Position numbers and translations under genes: made by a program. Shown here one piece after another: positions 24,202 to 33,209 of a DNA stretch of 64,000 nucleotides. Each line of letters begins with the position of its first letter. Position 1 is the stretch's first letter. Below the pieces are notes generated by a model. That model had not been told where the DNA came from and did not search any database. It was given only the letters and a program-made list of their open reading frames with translations. Origin of the DNA: Bog-756 sp963829235 (GTDB taxonomy: Bacteria; Actinomycetota; Acidimicrobiia; Acidimicrobiales; RAAP-2); contig CAWHIF010000004.1 of the NCBI GenBank assembly GCA_963829235.1, forward strand, positions 62,001-126,000. Reading direction: 5' to 3'.

Positions 24202-25293
24202 GTGCCCGTCGACCGAGTGGTGCTCGCCGAACCGAGGGGATTCTGCGCCGGGGTGGAGAAGGCGATCAAGGCCCTGGCCTGGATGGTCCGGGTCTTCGAG
24301 CCGCCGGTGTACTGCTATCACGAGATCGTCCACAACCGGCACGTCGTGGACCAGTTCCGGGCGCAGGGGGTCGTCTTCGTGGACGATGTCGGCGACGTGC
24401 CCGCCGGCGCCCCGCTGATGCTGTCGGCCCACGGTTCGGCCCCGGGCGTGGTCGCCGCCGCCCGGACCAACGGCCGGGTGGTGGTCGATGCGGTCTGTCC
24501 GCTGGTGACCAAGGTCCATCACGAGTTGAAGGTGCGGGCCCGCAAGGGGTACACCGTCCTCTACGTCGGCCACCACGGTCACGAGGAGGCGGTCGGCACC
24601 ATGGCGGTGGCGCCGGAGGCGGTGCGCCTGCTCGAACGGGTCGAGGACGTGGACGACCTCGACGAGCTGGCCGGCGCCGGCGACGCCGAACCGATGGTGG
24701 CCCTGCTGGCCCAGACCACCCTCAGCCACGATGAGTGGTCCGGCATCGTCGACCGGGCCCGGCAACGGTTCCCCGACCTCTGGATGCCCAATCGCAGTGA
24801 CCTGTGCTTCGCCACCACCAACCGGCAGGCCGCCCTCAAGTCCCTGGCCGGGATGGTCGACGCCGTGGTCATCATCGGCTCCGAGAACTCCTCCAATACC
24901 GTCGCCCTGCAACAGGTGGCGATCACATTCGGCTGTCCCCGGGTGGTCCGGGTCAACGACGCCTCAGAGCTTCCGGACGACCTCTCGGGTACCGTCGGCG
25001 TCACTGCCGGCGCGTCGGCGCCCGAGGCCCTGGTGCAGGCGGTCGTCGACCGGCTCGATCCCGTGCACGGCGCCCACCGCTCGTCGGTGACCGTGGAAGA
25101 GGAGTACTTCCCGCCCCCTCCCGAGCTCCGTGAGCTGCTGCGTGGCCTCGAGGTGGCGCTCAGCCTGGTCAACGGCGTCCCCGTCGGGCCGCCGCCCGGC
25201 GTGGACCAGGGCGGGGGGGAAACGGGCACGAGGGTACTGGCCGAGGACCGTGAGACGGCGGCTTCGGACGTGCTCGAGCGCCTGGCCCTCTGA
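24202..25293 (+). CDS. ispH: 4-hydroxy-3-methylbut-2-enyl diphosphate reductase (IspH/LytB)
   Basis: IspH makes IPP and DMAPP in the last step of the MEP isoprenoid pathway with a [4Fe-4S] cluster. The three cluster Cys are in GFCAGV, DAVCPLV and SDLCFATTNRQ. Substrate-binding features include YHEIVHN, SAHGSAP, GHHGHEEAVGT and the SENSSNT motif seen as GSENSSNT. The 363-residue length includes about 45 extra C-terminal residues, Gly/Glu-rich, beyond the usual end. GTG 24202 is preceded by a -10 box at leaderless spacing. The HD-domain gene follows 53 bp downstream. Confidence 0.97.
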   Translation: MPVDRVVLAEPRGFCAGVEKAIKALAWMVRVFEPPVYCYHEIVHNRHVVDQFRAQGVVFVDDVGDVPAGAPLMLSAHGSAPGVVAAARTNGRVVVDAVCPLVTKVHHELKVRARKGYTVLYVGHHGHEEAVGTMAVAPEAVRLLERVEDVDDLDELAGAGDAEPMVALLAQTTLSHDEWSGIVDRARQRFPDLWMPNRSDLCFATTNRQAALKSLAGMVDAVVIIGSENSSNTVALQQVAITFGCPRVVRVNDASELPDDLSGTVGVTAGASAPEALVQAVVDRLDPVHGAHRSSVTVEEEYFPPPPELRELLRGLEVALSLVNGVPVGPPPGVDQGGGETGTRVLAEDRETAASDVLERLAL

Positions 25294-25346
25294 TCTCAGC
25301 TGCCTCTCAGGTGCCCGGGAGCGCACTTTGGTGCGAGAATGGGGGC

Positions 25347-25913
25347 ATGAGCACATCGACTGACCCTCGAACGTCGTTCACCCGCATGGACGTTTCCACC
25401 CGCGACGAGTGGATGGTGATCGGGACCGAGACGGTGAAGAACCAGACGAGGGTGGCCGATCGGATCCTGTGGATGCTGGAGTCGCTGTCCGACGTGTACG
25501 ACGGGTTCGGCGTCGACCAGCTGACCCACTGCCTGCAGACGGCCACCCGGGCCGAACGGGCGGGGGCGGACGACGAGATGGTGGTGGCGTCCCTCTGCCA
25601 CGACATCGGCAAGGCGGTGTGCGTGCCCAACCACCCGCGGATCGCCGCCGAGATCCTCCGCCCCTACGTGCGCCCGGAGGTCACCGCGGCCATCGCCGCC
25701 CATCAGGACTTCCAGGGTCGTCACTACTACCACCACTTCAGCCTGGACCCCGACATGCGGTCGCGGTACCGGGACGAGCCCTGGTACGAGTTGGCCGAGC
25801 GGTTCGCCGACGAGTGGGACCAGAACAGCTTCGACCCGGAGTTCCCCACCGAGCCGCTGTCCCATTTCGAGCCCAAGGTCCGGGCCATCTTCGACAACCC
25901 CCACATCTTCTGA
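25347..25913 (+). CDS. HD-domain protein, PhnZ/MIOX-like
   Basis: The 188-residue product has a compact HD fold. Metal-ligand candidates are H66 in the LTHCLQTATRAERAGADDE segment, HD in LCHDIGK, and HQ in IAAHQDF. The pattern resembles the mixed-valent diiron HD oxygenases (PhnZ, myo-inositol oxygenase) more than phosphohydrolases. The tail RFADEWDQNSFDP is typical of that group. The substrate is unknown, and hydrolase activity cannot be excluded. The GT2 gene overlaps its stop by one base (TGATG), so the two are cotranslated. Confidence 0.75.
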   Translation: MSTSTDPRTSFTRMDVSTRDEWMVIGTETVKNQTRVADRILWMLESLSDVYDGFGVDQLTHCLQTATRAERAGADDEMVVASLCHDIGKAVCVPNHPRIAAEILRPYVRPEVTAAIAAHQDFQGRHYYHHFSLDPDMRSRYRDEPWYELAERFADEWDQNSFDPEFPTEPLSHFEPKVRAIFDNPHIF

Positions 25914-26761
25914 TGGCGCCCACCCAACGTCACCGGTGGGTCACGCGCCCCGACTCGCGGGGGCGCAAGCGGATCGACCAACTGCAGCGGTTCACCCTGG
26001 ACAGTGCCCGGGAGGCATTCGCAGCCCGGTATCCGCAGGCTCAGTTCTCTCCCATCGTGGCCCTGATCGCCGCCTACGAGGAGGAACAGAACATCGGGGA
26101 CGTGCTGAAGGCCATGCCCACCATGGTCGGCGATCTCGAGGTCACAACCCTGGTGGTGGTGGACGGCGGGACCGACGACACCGCAGCAGTGGCGTTCGAC
26201 GCCGGGGTCTACACCTGCGTCCTGCCGGTGAACCTGGGCCAGGGGGCCGCCCTCAAGCTCGGCTACGAACTGGCCGCCACCTACGGCGCCCGCTACGTCG
26301 TCACCCTCGACGCCGACGGGCAGAACGATCCTTCCGAGCTCCCCTCGATCGTGCAGCCACTGCTGGACGACGTCTCCGACTTCGTCATCGCCTCACGGCG
26401 ACTCGGGGTCGATCAGACCACCGACCGCTTCCGCCGGGCCGGCGTGAAGCTCTATGCATGGATCCTCAACGAGATCTCGCGCCAGGAACTGACCGACTCG
26501 TCCAACGGCTACCGGGCCTTCAAGATCGAGCTGCTCAACGACATCGCCCCGCATCTGATGCAGGATCAGTACCAGACGGCCGAGGTGGTGATCACCGCGT
26601 CGAGCCGGGGCTGGCGAATCTCCCAGCAGCCCACCGTGTGGCATCCCCGCGCCTCGGGCACGTCCAAGAAGGGCGGCAACCTGTTCTTCGGGCTGCAGTA
26701 CGGGCGGGTGATCGGGACCACGTGGCTCCGGGTCCGGAGGGAGGGCCGGCCGCGCCCGTGA
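25913..26761 (+). CDS. GT2 glycosyltransferase, polyprenyl-phosphate sugar synthase-like
   Basis: The 282-residue product is a GT-A fold enzyme. The nucleotide-sugar part shows VALIAAYEEEQNIGDVL, VVVDGGTDDT and the DxD region LDADGQNDP. NLGQGAALKLGYELA and SNGYRAFKIELL are typical of dolichol-phosphate mannose or glucose synthases. There is no C-terminal membrane anchor, so it is soluble or peripheral. The donor sugar is not clear. It ends 15 bp from the convergent plsC. Confidence 0.85.
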   Translation: MAPTQRHRWVTRPDSRGRKRIDQLQRFTLDSAREAFAARYPQAQFSPIVALIAAYEEEQNIGDVLKAMPTMVGDLEVTTLVVVDGGTDDTAAVAFDAGVYTCVLPVNLGQGAALKLGYELAATYGARYVVTLDADGQNDPSELPSIVQPLLDDVSDFVIASRRLGVDQTTDRFRRAGVKLYAWILNEISRQELTDSSNGYRAFKIELLNDIAPHLMQDQYQTAEVVITASSRGWRISQQPTVWHPRASGTSKKGGNLFFGLQYGRVIGTTWLRVRREGRPRP

Positions 26762-26776
26762 GCGGTGCCGGCCAGG

Positions 26777-27496
26777 TCAGTACCGCCGGGTGACCGTGAC
26801 CGACCGGTCGTAGAGGTCCTGGATCGAATCGGTCAGCGCCTCGGTCAGCTCATGGGTCCGGCTCCTCGAGATGCGCCCCCCGCCGGTGCGCGGTGGGGGT
26901 GGGATCGGATCACCCACCACCAGGTGGATGTGCCGGGGCCGCGGCAGCCGCTTCCCCTTGGGCATCACCGAGGCAGAACCGCCGATCCCGACGGGGACCA
27001 CCGTGGCCCCGGTGCGTCCGGCCAGGAAGGCAACCCCCTCGTGCAGGTCCTCCACCACCGGTCCCGACCTCCGCTCCCCCTCCGGGAACAGGATCAGCAC
27101 CTCACCCGCCTCGAGCACCCGCTGGGCGCGCCGCAGGGCTTCGCGATCAGCCGACTCCCGGTGCACGGGGAAGGCGCCGACCGCGGGGAGGATGCGGGCC
27201 AGCCAGTGGTTCTTCCACAGGCTGTCCTTGGCCATGTAGTGGAGCTTCCTCCGGGTGACCTCCGAGGCGACGAAGAAATCGATGAACGACCGGTGCACCG
27301 GCGCGATGATGACCGGGCCGGTGGCCGGGACGCGATCGGATCCCTCCACCGTGGTCCGGAAGCACAGGCGGTTGAGGAGGTGGACGAGCACGCGGAGGAA
27401 CCGGTAGATGGGGGTGAAGCTGGTGTCCACCCTCATGTCCGGCGCGTCCGACGCCTGTCCGTCCTCCGGCTCCGTCGGTTCTGCGGTCTGGCTCAC
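26777..27496 (-). CDS. plsC: 1-acyl-sn-glycerol-3-phosphate acyltransferase (PlsC-like)
   Basis: The 239-residue product likely acylates lysophosphatidic acid. The family motifs are APVHRSFIDFF (NHxxxxD-like, with H/D kept), FPVHRESAD, ILFPEGERRSG (FPEG) and VVPVGIGGS. A hydrophobic segment near residues 30-45 (YRFLRVLVHLLNRL) may dip into the membrane. GTG 27496 overlaps the cmk stop as GTGA. It is the last gene of the scpA-to-plsC operon. Confidence 0.9.
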   Translation of the reverse strand: MSQTAEPTEPEDGQASDAPDMRVDTSFTPIYRFLRVLVHLLNRLCFRTTVEGSDRVPATGPVIIAPVHRSFIDFFVASEVTRRKLHYMAKDSLWKNHWLARILPAVGAFPVHRESADREALRRAQRVLEAGEVLILFPEGERRSGPVVEDLHEGVAFLAGRTGATVVPVGIGGSASVMPKGKRLPRPRHIHLVVGDPIPPPPRTGGGRISRSRTHELTEALTDSIQDLYDRSVTVTRRY

Positions 27497-28125
27497 AACC
27501 ACCCCACGACCTCGTCGACGATGTCCTCGACAGGGCGGTCGGTGGTGTCGATGACCTTGGCCCCGTCGGCCACACCCAGTGGCGACACCGACCTCGTGCT
27601 GTCGAGCCTGTCGCGACGGGACAGGGCGTCGGAGCCCTCCTCCGGCCGGCGGCGGGCCCGCTCGTCGGGCGACGCCGTGAGGTAGATCTTGACCTCGGCG
27701 TCGGGAAAGACCACCGAGCCGATGTCGCGGCCCTCGACCACCCCTCCCCCACGTTCGGTCACCCACTGCCGCTGGCGCTGCACGAGCACCGAACGCACGC
27801 CGGGATTGGCTGCCACCACCGACACCACGCCGTTCACCTCGGGCCCGCGGATGGCCTCGGTGACGTCCGTCCCGTCGACCTCGACCCGCTCGCCGACGGC
27901 GATGGCGAGGGTGCGGGCCAGATCGGCCACCGCGGCCTGGTCACCGGCATCGATCTTGCGGTCGAGGACGGCCCAGGCCACCGCCCGGTACATGGCGCCC
28001 GTGTCCAGGCGGCCGACACCGAGCCGGTCGGCCAGGGCGCGTGAGACGGTCGACTTGCCCGAACCGGCCGGGCCGTCGATGGCGATGACCGGCTGAGCGG
28101 CGACGCGGGTACCGGTGGGGCTCAT
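27493..28125 (-). CDS. cmk: Cytidylate kinase
   Basis: Cmk phosphorylates CMP and dCMP. The 210-residue product has the P-loop IDGPAGSGKSTVSRALA, the CMP-binding region GRLDTGAMYRAVAWA, VEGRDIGSVVFPDA, and the Arg-rich lid ERARRRPEE. ATG 28125 overlaps the aroA stop as ATGA. Its place after aroA and before plsC/der genes is common in actinobacteria. Confidence 0.95.
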   Translation of the reverse strand: MSPTGTRVAAQPVIAIDGPAGSGKSTVSRALADRLGVGRLDTGAMYRAVAWAVLDRKIDAGDQAAVADLARTLAIAVGERVEVDGTDVTEAIRGPEVNGVVSVVAANPGVRSVLVQRQRQWVTERGGGVVEGRDIGSVVFPDAEVKIYLTASPDERARRRPEEGSDALSRRDRLDSTRSVSPLGVADGAKVIDTTDRPVEDIVDEVVGWL

Positions 28126-29471
28126 CGGCCGGCCGCGGTGGACTGGAGCAGGGACAGATCGTCGGAGAAGGACGGGTAGCTGGTGGCCACCGACTCCCAT
28201 CCGGTGATGGTGGTGATGTCGGTGGTGCCCGGGCACGCCGCGGCCGCGACGGCCGCGGCCATGGCCATCCGGTGGTCGCCCCGGGCATCGACCCGTCCCG
28301 GCTGCAGCGGCCCCCCGCGCCCCTCCACCACCAGATCATCCCCCTCGACCTCGGCGCCACCCCCGAAGGCCCGGACCAGCTCGACGGTCCCGGCCAGGCG
28401 GTCCGACTCCTTGACCCGCAATTCGCCGATGTCGCGGAACCGGGTGACCCCGGTGGCGGCGGTGGCGGCCACGGCCAGGACGGGCACCTCGTCGAGGGAC
28501 GGGATCTCCGCGGCCTCGACGACGGTGCCGTGCAGCAGGGCCGTGTAGCCGGTCAGCGACCCCGTCCCGTTGCCCGCCTCCTCGACCTCGACGGTGGCGC
28601 CCATCCGGCGGAGCACCCCGATGAACCCGAGGCGCTCGGCGCTCAGGTCGATGCCGGTGACCGTGACCAGGCTGCCCGGGACGATCACGCTTCCGACCAG
28701 CCAGAAAGCCGCCTGCGAGGGGTCGCCGGGCACCGTGTAGGACCCGCTCCGGAGCGCGCTCCGTCGGATCCGGACCACCCGGCCGATCCCGTCCGATCGG
28801 ATGGAGACGTCGGCGCCGGCCGCGGCCAGCATCTCCTCGGTGTAGGCCCGGGTGGCGACGGGTTCGGACACGACCGTCTCCCCGTCGGCGTCGAGGCCGG
28901 CCAGCAGGAGGGCCGACTTGACCTGGGCGCTGGCCACCGGCGGCGTGTACTCGATGCCGCGCAGGGCTCCGCCGGTGACGCTGAGGGGTGGCAGGCACTG
29001 CTGTCCGCGTCCGGTGACCCGGGCTCCCATCCGGCCCAGAGGCTCGGCCACCCTGTCCATGGGGCGGTTCTGGAGCGAGGCGTCACCCACCAGGGTCGTC
29101 GTCCCGTCGAGCGTGGCGGCCACGCCGGCCAGCAGGCGCATGCCGGTCCCCGCATTGCCGAGGTCGATCTCGTCGGAGGGGGCGGCCAGCCGCGACCGGC
29201 CTCCGTGGACGACCACGACCGGGCCGTCGTCCTCCACCTCGGCCCCGAGGGCCACGATGGCGCCGCGGGTGCGGACCACGTCGTCGCCGGGGCAGAGACC
29301 GGTGATGGTGGAGGTGCCCTCGGCCAGGGCGGCCAGGAGCAGCGCCCGATGGGAGATGGACTTGTCCCCCGGGACGGCCAGCGTGCCGGACAGGGGCACG
29401 CCACCGCGCACGGACACGGTGTGGGCGGCTCCGTCCGGTGGATTGGTTCCGGTGGCCGTGGGCCCGCTCAC
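28122..29471 (-). CDS. aroA: 3-phosphoshikimate 1-carboxyvinyltransferase (EPSP synthase)
   Basis: AroA joins shikimate-3-phosphate and PEP in the shikimate pathway. The 449-residue product shows GDKSISHRALLLAALAEG, LGNAGTGMRLLAG, DASLQNRPMDRVAEPL, VASAQVKSALLLAGL, DPSQAAFWLVG, DEVPVLAVAA, LRVKESDRL and DHRMAMAAAVA. The active-site loop is GNAGTGMR, with Gly where class I glyphosate-sensitive enzymes also have Gly. GTG 29471 overlaps the tyrA stop as GTGA. Confidence 0.96.
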   Translation of the reverse strand: MSGPTATGTNPPDGAAHTVSVRGGVPLSGTLAVPGDKSISHRALLLAALAEGTSTITGLCPGDDVVRTRGAIVALGAEVEDDGPVVVVHGGRSRLAAPSDEIDLGNAGTGMRLLAGVAATLDGTTTLVGDASLQNRPMDRVAEPLGRMGARVTGRGQQCLPPLSVTGGALRGIEYTPPVASAQVKSALLLAGLDADGETVVSEPVATRAYTEEMLAAAGADVSIRSDGIGRVVRIRRSALRSGSYTVPGDPSQAAFWLVGSVIVPGSLVTVTGIDLSAERLGFIGVLRRMGATVEVEEAGNGTGSLTGYTALLHGTVVEAAEIPSLDEVPVLAVAATAATGVTRFRDIGELRVKESDRLAGTVELVRAFGGGAEVEGDDLVVEGRGGPLQPGRVDARGDHRMAMAAAVAAAACPGTTDITTITGWESVATSYPSFSDDLSLLQSTAAGR

Positions 29472-30613
29472 CGGATCGGACCCACCGGTGTGCTGGTGGC
29501 GCGGTAGCCCCGGCCCGAGAGCGTGGCCAGGAGGGTGGGGGCCGACAGCTGGTCGACCACCACCAGCATGACCCCCTGGTTGCCGTCCACCGAGTGGGCG
29601 ATCTCGAGGTCGACGATGTTGATGCCGAGCTCGGTGACGAGCACGGTGATCTCGGCGATCATCCCGGTCCTGTCGGGCACGGGAATGCGGACCTCGACCA
29701 GCTCCTCGGGGAGGGGCGTCCGTTCGCCCAGCGCACGCCGGGCGGTCGAGGCCCGGTCGAGGATCTCGAGCAGCGAGCGGTGGTCGTGCTCGGCCACCCG
29801 ACGCCGCATGGCACCCAGGGCGTCGATGAGGAGGTCGAGGGTCTCGACGATGGCGTCTGCGTTCTCCTCGCAGATGTCGAGCCAGATGGCCGGGTGGCCG
29901 GCGGCGATCCTGGTCATGTCCCGGAACCCGCCCGCGGCCAGCTGCAACAGCGCGGCGTGCTCCTGGCCGAGGCCGGCGGCCAGGTCCATCAAGGTGGCCG
30001 CGGTCAGATGGGGGACGTGGGAGACCACCGCCACCAGGGCGTCGTGCTGGGACGGGTCCAGGGCCACCACGTTGGCTCCGAGGTCGACCAGGAGGTTGTG
30101 GACCTGGGTATACGCGGCCGGGTCGGTCACCGCGGTGGGGGTCAGGACCCAGGTGGCGCCCACGAAGAGCTCTGCCGTGGCCCCGTCCAGCCCGACCTGC
30201 TCCGAACCGGCCATGGGGTGGCCCCCGACGAAGTAGGGGTGGTCGATGGCGGCGACGAGGGGCGCCTTCACCCCGCCCACATCGGTGATGACGGCTCGGC
30301 GGTTCCGGTCGGGGTCGGCCAGGATGCCCCCGATGATCTCACCGGCCACATGGACGGGTGTGGCCACCACCACCAGGTCGGCCCGGTGGTCGATGCCCAC
30401 TTCGGAAAGGGCGCCGAGCTCCAGGGCCCGGGTCGCCACCCCGTCGGCCGCGTCGATCCCGCTGACCCACCATCCCCGGGCGCGCAGAGCCAGGCCCACC
30501 GAGCCGCCGATGAGCCCGGTCCCGTAGATCATGGCCCGCCCGGGAACCCGGACCCGGCCACCGGCGTGATCGGCCGACTCCCCCCCTCGGCCCTCAGTCG
30601 GGGAGATCGTCAC
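29468..30613 (-). CDS. tyrA: Prephenate dehydrogenase with ACT domain
   Basis: TyrA oxidises prephenate on the way to tyrosine. The dinucleotide fold is YGTGLIGGSVGLALRARG, followed by VVVATPVHV, ITDVGGVK and the active-site GGHPMAGSEQ. The helical dimer domain includes DPSQHDALVAVVSHVPHL. Residues after about 305 form an ACT domain (VRIPVPDRTGMIAEI), likely for Tyr feedback. Start: GTG 30613, with AGGGA 4 nt upstream and a 20-nt overlap with aroH. ATG 30532 would leave only one residue before the fold. Confidence 0.93.
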   Translation of the reverse strand: MTISPTEGRGGESADHAGGRVRVPGRAMIYGTGLIGGSVGLALRARGWWVSGIDAADGVATRALELGALSEVGIDHRADLVVVATPVHVAGEIIGGILADPDRNRRAVITDVGGVKAPLVAAIDHPYFVGGHPMAGSEQVGLDGATAELFVGATWVLTPTAVTDPAAYTQVHNLLVDLGANVVALDPSQHDALVAVVSHVPHLTAATLMDLAAGLGQEHAALLQLAAGGFRDMTRIAAGHPAIWLDICEENADAIVETLDLLIDALGAMRRRVAEHDHRSLLEILDRASTARRALGERTPLPEELVEVRIPVPDRTGMIAEITVLVTELGINIVDLEIAHSVDGNQGVMLVVVDQLSAPTLLATLSGRGYRATSTPVGPIR

Positions 30614-30962
30614 GGAGTCCCTGGGCCCCCTCGAGGTAGACGTGGTGGATGTCGTCCCGCGGGCGCTCGGTGTCAACGTGCAGCATGACCCGGATGCAGC
30701 GCGGGACCGATCCGGTGATCGAGAGCTCGCGGGCACAGATCAGCGGCACCGCGCCCAGGCCCATCGATCGGGCGGCCGTGGCCGGGAAGGTGGACACGAT
30801 GTCCTCGGTGGCGGTGAAGAGGATGGAGATGATGTCGGCCTCGACCAGGCCGTTCCGGTCGAGGATCTGCTCGAGCAGGGCCACCACCCGCTCGGTGATG
30901 GCCTCGGGGGTGTCGTGGTCGACGGTGGTTGCGCCGCGGACGGCTCGGACGGTCGGGGACAT
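30594..30962 (-). CDS. aroH: Chorismate mutase, AroH type
   Basis: The 122-residue product is the trimeric AroH-type mutase that turns chorismate into prephenate. It begins VRAVRGATTVDHDTPEAI and has ADIISILFTATEDIVSTFPA, PLICARELSITGSVPRCIRV and HHVYLEGAQGLR. The catalytic Arg (VRG, near residue 9), Glu/Arg (CARELS) and Arg (RCIRV) are present. It is cotranscribed with tyrA and aroA, so three steps of aromatic synthesis are in one operon. Confidence 0.95.
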   Translation of the reverse strand: MSPTVRAVRGATTVDHDTPEAITERVVALLEQILDRNGLVEADIISILFTATEDIVSTFPATAARSMGLGAVPLICARELSITGSVPRCIRVMLHVDTERPRDDIHHVYLEGAQGLRDDLPD

Positions 30963-30974
30963 CAGCCAGGCATG

Positions 30975-31760
30975 TTACTCACCGGCCCCGGCGGGTCCCG
31001 ATTCGTCGGACCGGGCCACCGGGTCCATCGGCGTGGCGGCAGCGGTCAGGCTGCGCACCTCGTCGAAGGAGAGGGGCCGCGACTCCCCCGGGCCGAGCGA
31101 GGGATCGGCGATGGGCCCGATGCGCGTCCTGACCAGGCGGAGCACGGGATGGCCGACGGCATCGCACATCCGCCGGACCTGGCGGTTCCGGCCCTCGTGG
31201 ATGACGATGCGGAGCAGGTTGGGGGCGACCACCGCCACCCGCGCCGGTGCCGTGGGCCCGTCGTCGAGATCGATTCCGCGCCGCAGGCGGCTGACCTCGG
31301 CGGGCGTGGGCTGTCCCTCGACCTGGACCAGGTACTCCTTCGGGACGCCGAACGACGGATGGGTGAGGCGGTGGGTCAGGTCGCCGTCGTTGGTGAGGAT
31401 GATCAGGCCCTCCGAGTCCATGTCCAGCCGTCCGACGGGGAACACCCGGGGATGGTCCGGCACCAGGGCCACCACCGTCGGCCGGCCGTGGGTGTCCTCG
31501 GCGGTGCAGACCACCCCCGCCGGCTTGTTGACCAGATAGTGGGCCAGCCCGGGCTGGACGGGAAGGGGCACCCCGTCGAGCTCCACGCGGTCCACCGACG
31601 GGTCCACCCGGCGTCCGAGCACCGGCACCTCGCCGTTGACGGTCACCCGACCGTCGACGATGAGCCCTTCGCATACCCGCCGGGAGCCGACGCCGACCCG
31701 GGCCAACACCTTTTGCAACCGGTCGCCGGTGGCGAGGGGCCCGGTGGGCTCCTCAGGCAT
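30975..31760 (-). CDS. rluB: 23S rRNA pseudouridine synthase, RluB/RsuA family
   Basis: The 261-residue product has an N-terminal S4 RNA-binding domain (LQKVLARVGVGSRRVCEGLI) and a catalytic domain. The catalytic Asp lies in FPVGRLDMDSEGLIILTNDG, followed by PKEYLVQVEG and HEGRNRQVRRMCDAVGHPV. It modifies a uridine in 23S rRNA (or 16S, if RsuA-like). ATG 31760 overlaps scpB by 8 nt. Confidence 0.93.
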   Translation of the reverse strand: MPEEPTGPLATGDRLQKVLARVGVGSRRVCEGLIVDGRVTVNGEVPVLGRRVDPSVDRVELDGVPLPVQPGLAHYLVNKPAGVVCTAEDTHGRPTVVALVPDHPRVFPVGRLDMDSEGLIILTNDGDLTHRLTHPSFGVPKEYLVQVEGQPTPAEVSRLRRGIDLDDGPTAPARVAVVAPNLLRIVIHEGRNRQVRRMCDAVGHPVLRLVRTRIGPIADPSLGPGESRPLSFDEVRSLTAAATPMDPVARSDESGPAGAGE

Positions 31761-32322
31761 CCCCGACCGGGCGCATCTGCTCCTCGAGCTCGGCCAGGGC
31801 CTCCGGCCCCGGGAGCAGGTCCTCGACCGGTGGCAGCTGATCGACCCGGTCGAGCCCGAGCCGCTCGAGGAAGGCGTCGGTGGTGCCGTAGAGGACGGCC
31901 TGTCCCGGGCCCGGGGCCCGGCCCACCGCGGCGATGTACCCCCGATGCTCGAGGAGCCGGACCACCCCGTCGACGTTGACCCCGCGGAGGGAGGCGATCT
32001 GGGCCCGGGAGACCGGCTGCTTGTAGGCCACGATGGCCAGGGTCTCGAGGGCTGCGGCCGACAGGCGCGACGAGACACCCACGTTGGCGAACCGCTCGAC
32101 GTGCGAGGCCAGGTCGGGATGGGACTGGATGCGGAAGCCGCCGGCGATCCGGGCCACCTCGAAGCCGCGGCCCGTGGTCCGGCACGACTCGGCCAGCTCC
32201 TCGCACACGGCCTCGACCTGGTCCACGGGCAGCTCCAGCAGCTCGGCGAGCAGGCCCGCGGAGACCGGTTCGACGGCCACGATCAGGACGGCCTCGACGG
32301 CCCTGGCCTCCGGGGAGAGCAC
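31753..32322 (-). CDS. scpB: Segregation and condensation protein B
   Basis: ScpB is a kleisin-associated winged-helix partner of ScpA and SMC in chromosome condensation. The 189-residue product has the typical VEAVLIVAVEPVSAGLLAEL start, the first wing (GRGFEVARIAGGFRIQSHPD), and LSAAALETLAIVAYKQPVSRAQI with SLRGVNVDGVVRLLEHRGYI. GTG 32322 has GAGGG 9 nt upstream. TTG 32331 overlaps the scpA stop as TTGA and is the alternative start. Confidence 0.95.
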   Translation of the reverse strand: MLSPEARAVEAVLIVAVEPVSAGLLAELLELPVDQVEAVCEELAESCRTTGRGFEVARIAGGFRIQSHPDLASHVERFANVGVSSRLSAAALETLAIVAYKQPVSRAQIASLRGVNVDGVVRLLEHRGYIAAVGRAPGPGQAVLYGTTDAFLERLGLDRVDQLPPVEDLLPGPEALAELEEQMRPVGDA

Positions 32323-32327
32323 TACGG

Positions 32328-33110
32328 TCAACCCTCGTACTCGTCGTAGGGGCCGACACCGACGGAGACGGCTTCGGCGTCCGCGGGCACCCAGGCCACG
32401 TCGAGGTCGCCGAAGGTGTGGCCCTGATCGAGGGCCACCCTCCCCCGCTTGCACAATTCGAGCAGGGCCAGGAACCGCACGATGATCTCGATCCGGGATG
32501 ACAGGTGCCCGGTCAGGCTGCGGAAGGTGGCCCGACCCATGACCGGCAGGCGCAGCTCGAGCTCGGCCACGGCGTCGGCCACCGTCACCGCGTCCACGGT
32601 CACGTGGTACAGGTCCACGGTGGGGATCGGCCGCTCGGCCGTCGCCCGGAGGAAGGCGGCCGCCACCTGGTCGGGCGTCACCCCCTCGAGGAGGTCGGGG
32701 GCACCGACGGCCAGGTCGTCGTCCACGCCCGCGGTCCGGGGCACCGAGCGGGCCGCCCGTTCCATGAGCACGGCAAACCCGTCCGCGGCCGCCGCGTAGG
32801 CCTGGCACTCGAGCAGGCGGGCCATGAGCAGGTCCCGCTCGTCCCATCCGATCAGCTCTTCGTCGGGATCGATGTCGTCGGGTCCGGGGAGGAGCCGGCG
32901 TGACTTGAGCTCGACGAGCACGGCCGCGATGACCAGGAACTCGGACAGGGTCTGCAGGTCGACCTCCTCCCAGCCGGCCACCTCGGCGACGAAGGCGTCG
33001 ACCACCGAGGCGAGGGGGATGTCGAAGATGTCCACATCGTGGCTGTTCACGAGCTGCAGGAGCAGGTCGACGGGCCCCTCGAAGGCCGGGGTGGACACGA
33101 TGGCGGGCAT
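32328..33110 (-). CDS. scpA: Segregation and condensation protein A (kleisin)
   Basis: The 260-residue product starts with the SMC-neck-binding region FEGPVDLLLQLVNSHDVDIFDIP. It has FLVIAAVLVELKSRRLLPGPD and ends with a winged-helix region for the SMC head (LLELCKRGRVALDQGHTFGD). It bridges SMC heads together with ScpB. It heads the eight-gene operon that runs to plsC. A TATCGT -10-like box 8 nt upstream of ATG 33110 is the likely promoter. Confidence 0.96.
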   Translation of the reverse strand: MPAIVSTPAFEGPVDLLLQLVNSHDVDIFDIPLASVVDAFVAEVAGWEEVDLQTLSEFLVIAAVLVELKSRRLLPGPDDIDPDEELIGWDERDLLMARLLECQAYAAAADGFAVLMERAARSVPRTAGVDDDLAVGAPDLLEGVTPDQVAAAFLRATAERPIPTVDLYHVTVDAVTVADAVAELELRLPVMGRATFRSLTGHLSSRIEIIVRFLALLELCKRGRVALDQGHTFGDLDVAWVPADAEAVSVGVGPYDEYEG

Positions 33111-33135
33111 GCCATCCGACGATACCGGCTGGGGG

Positions 33136-33195
33136 CCGGCATCTCGTGCACCTCCGGGCGCGACCCCGGTATCTCGCGCACCTCCGGGTGCGACC
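33136..33195. repeat. 30-bp direct repeat in scpA-trpS intergenic region
   Basis: Two head-to-tail 30-bp units (33136-33165 and 33166-33195) differ at three positions, centred on CACCTCCGGG. The second unit folds as a 6-bp stem CGCACC/GGTGCG with a TCCG tetraloop (33177-33192). It lies just upstream of the trpS -10 box. Confidence 0.8.
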
Positions 33196-33201
33196 TACGA
33201 T
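33196..33201 (+). promoter_or_regulatory. Putative -10 box (TACGAT) of trpS
   Basis: TACGAT ends 8 nt before ATG 33210, predicting a nearly leaderless trpS mRNA. If so, the 30-bp repeat lies in the promoter rather than in a leader RNA. Confidence 0.4.
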
Positions 33202-33209
33202 GCCCCCCC

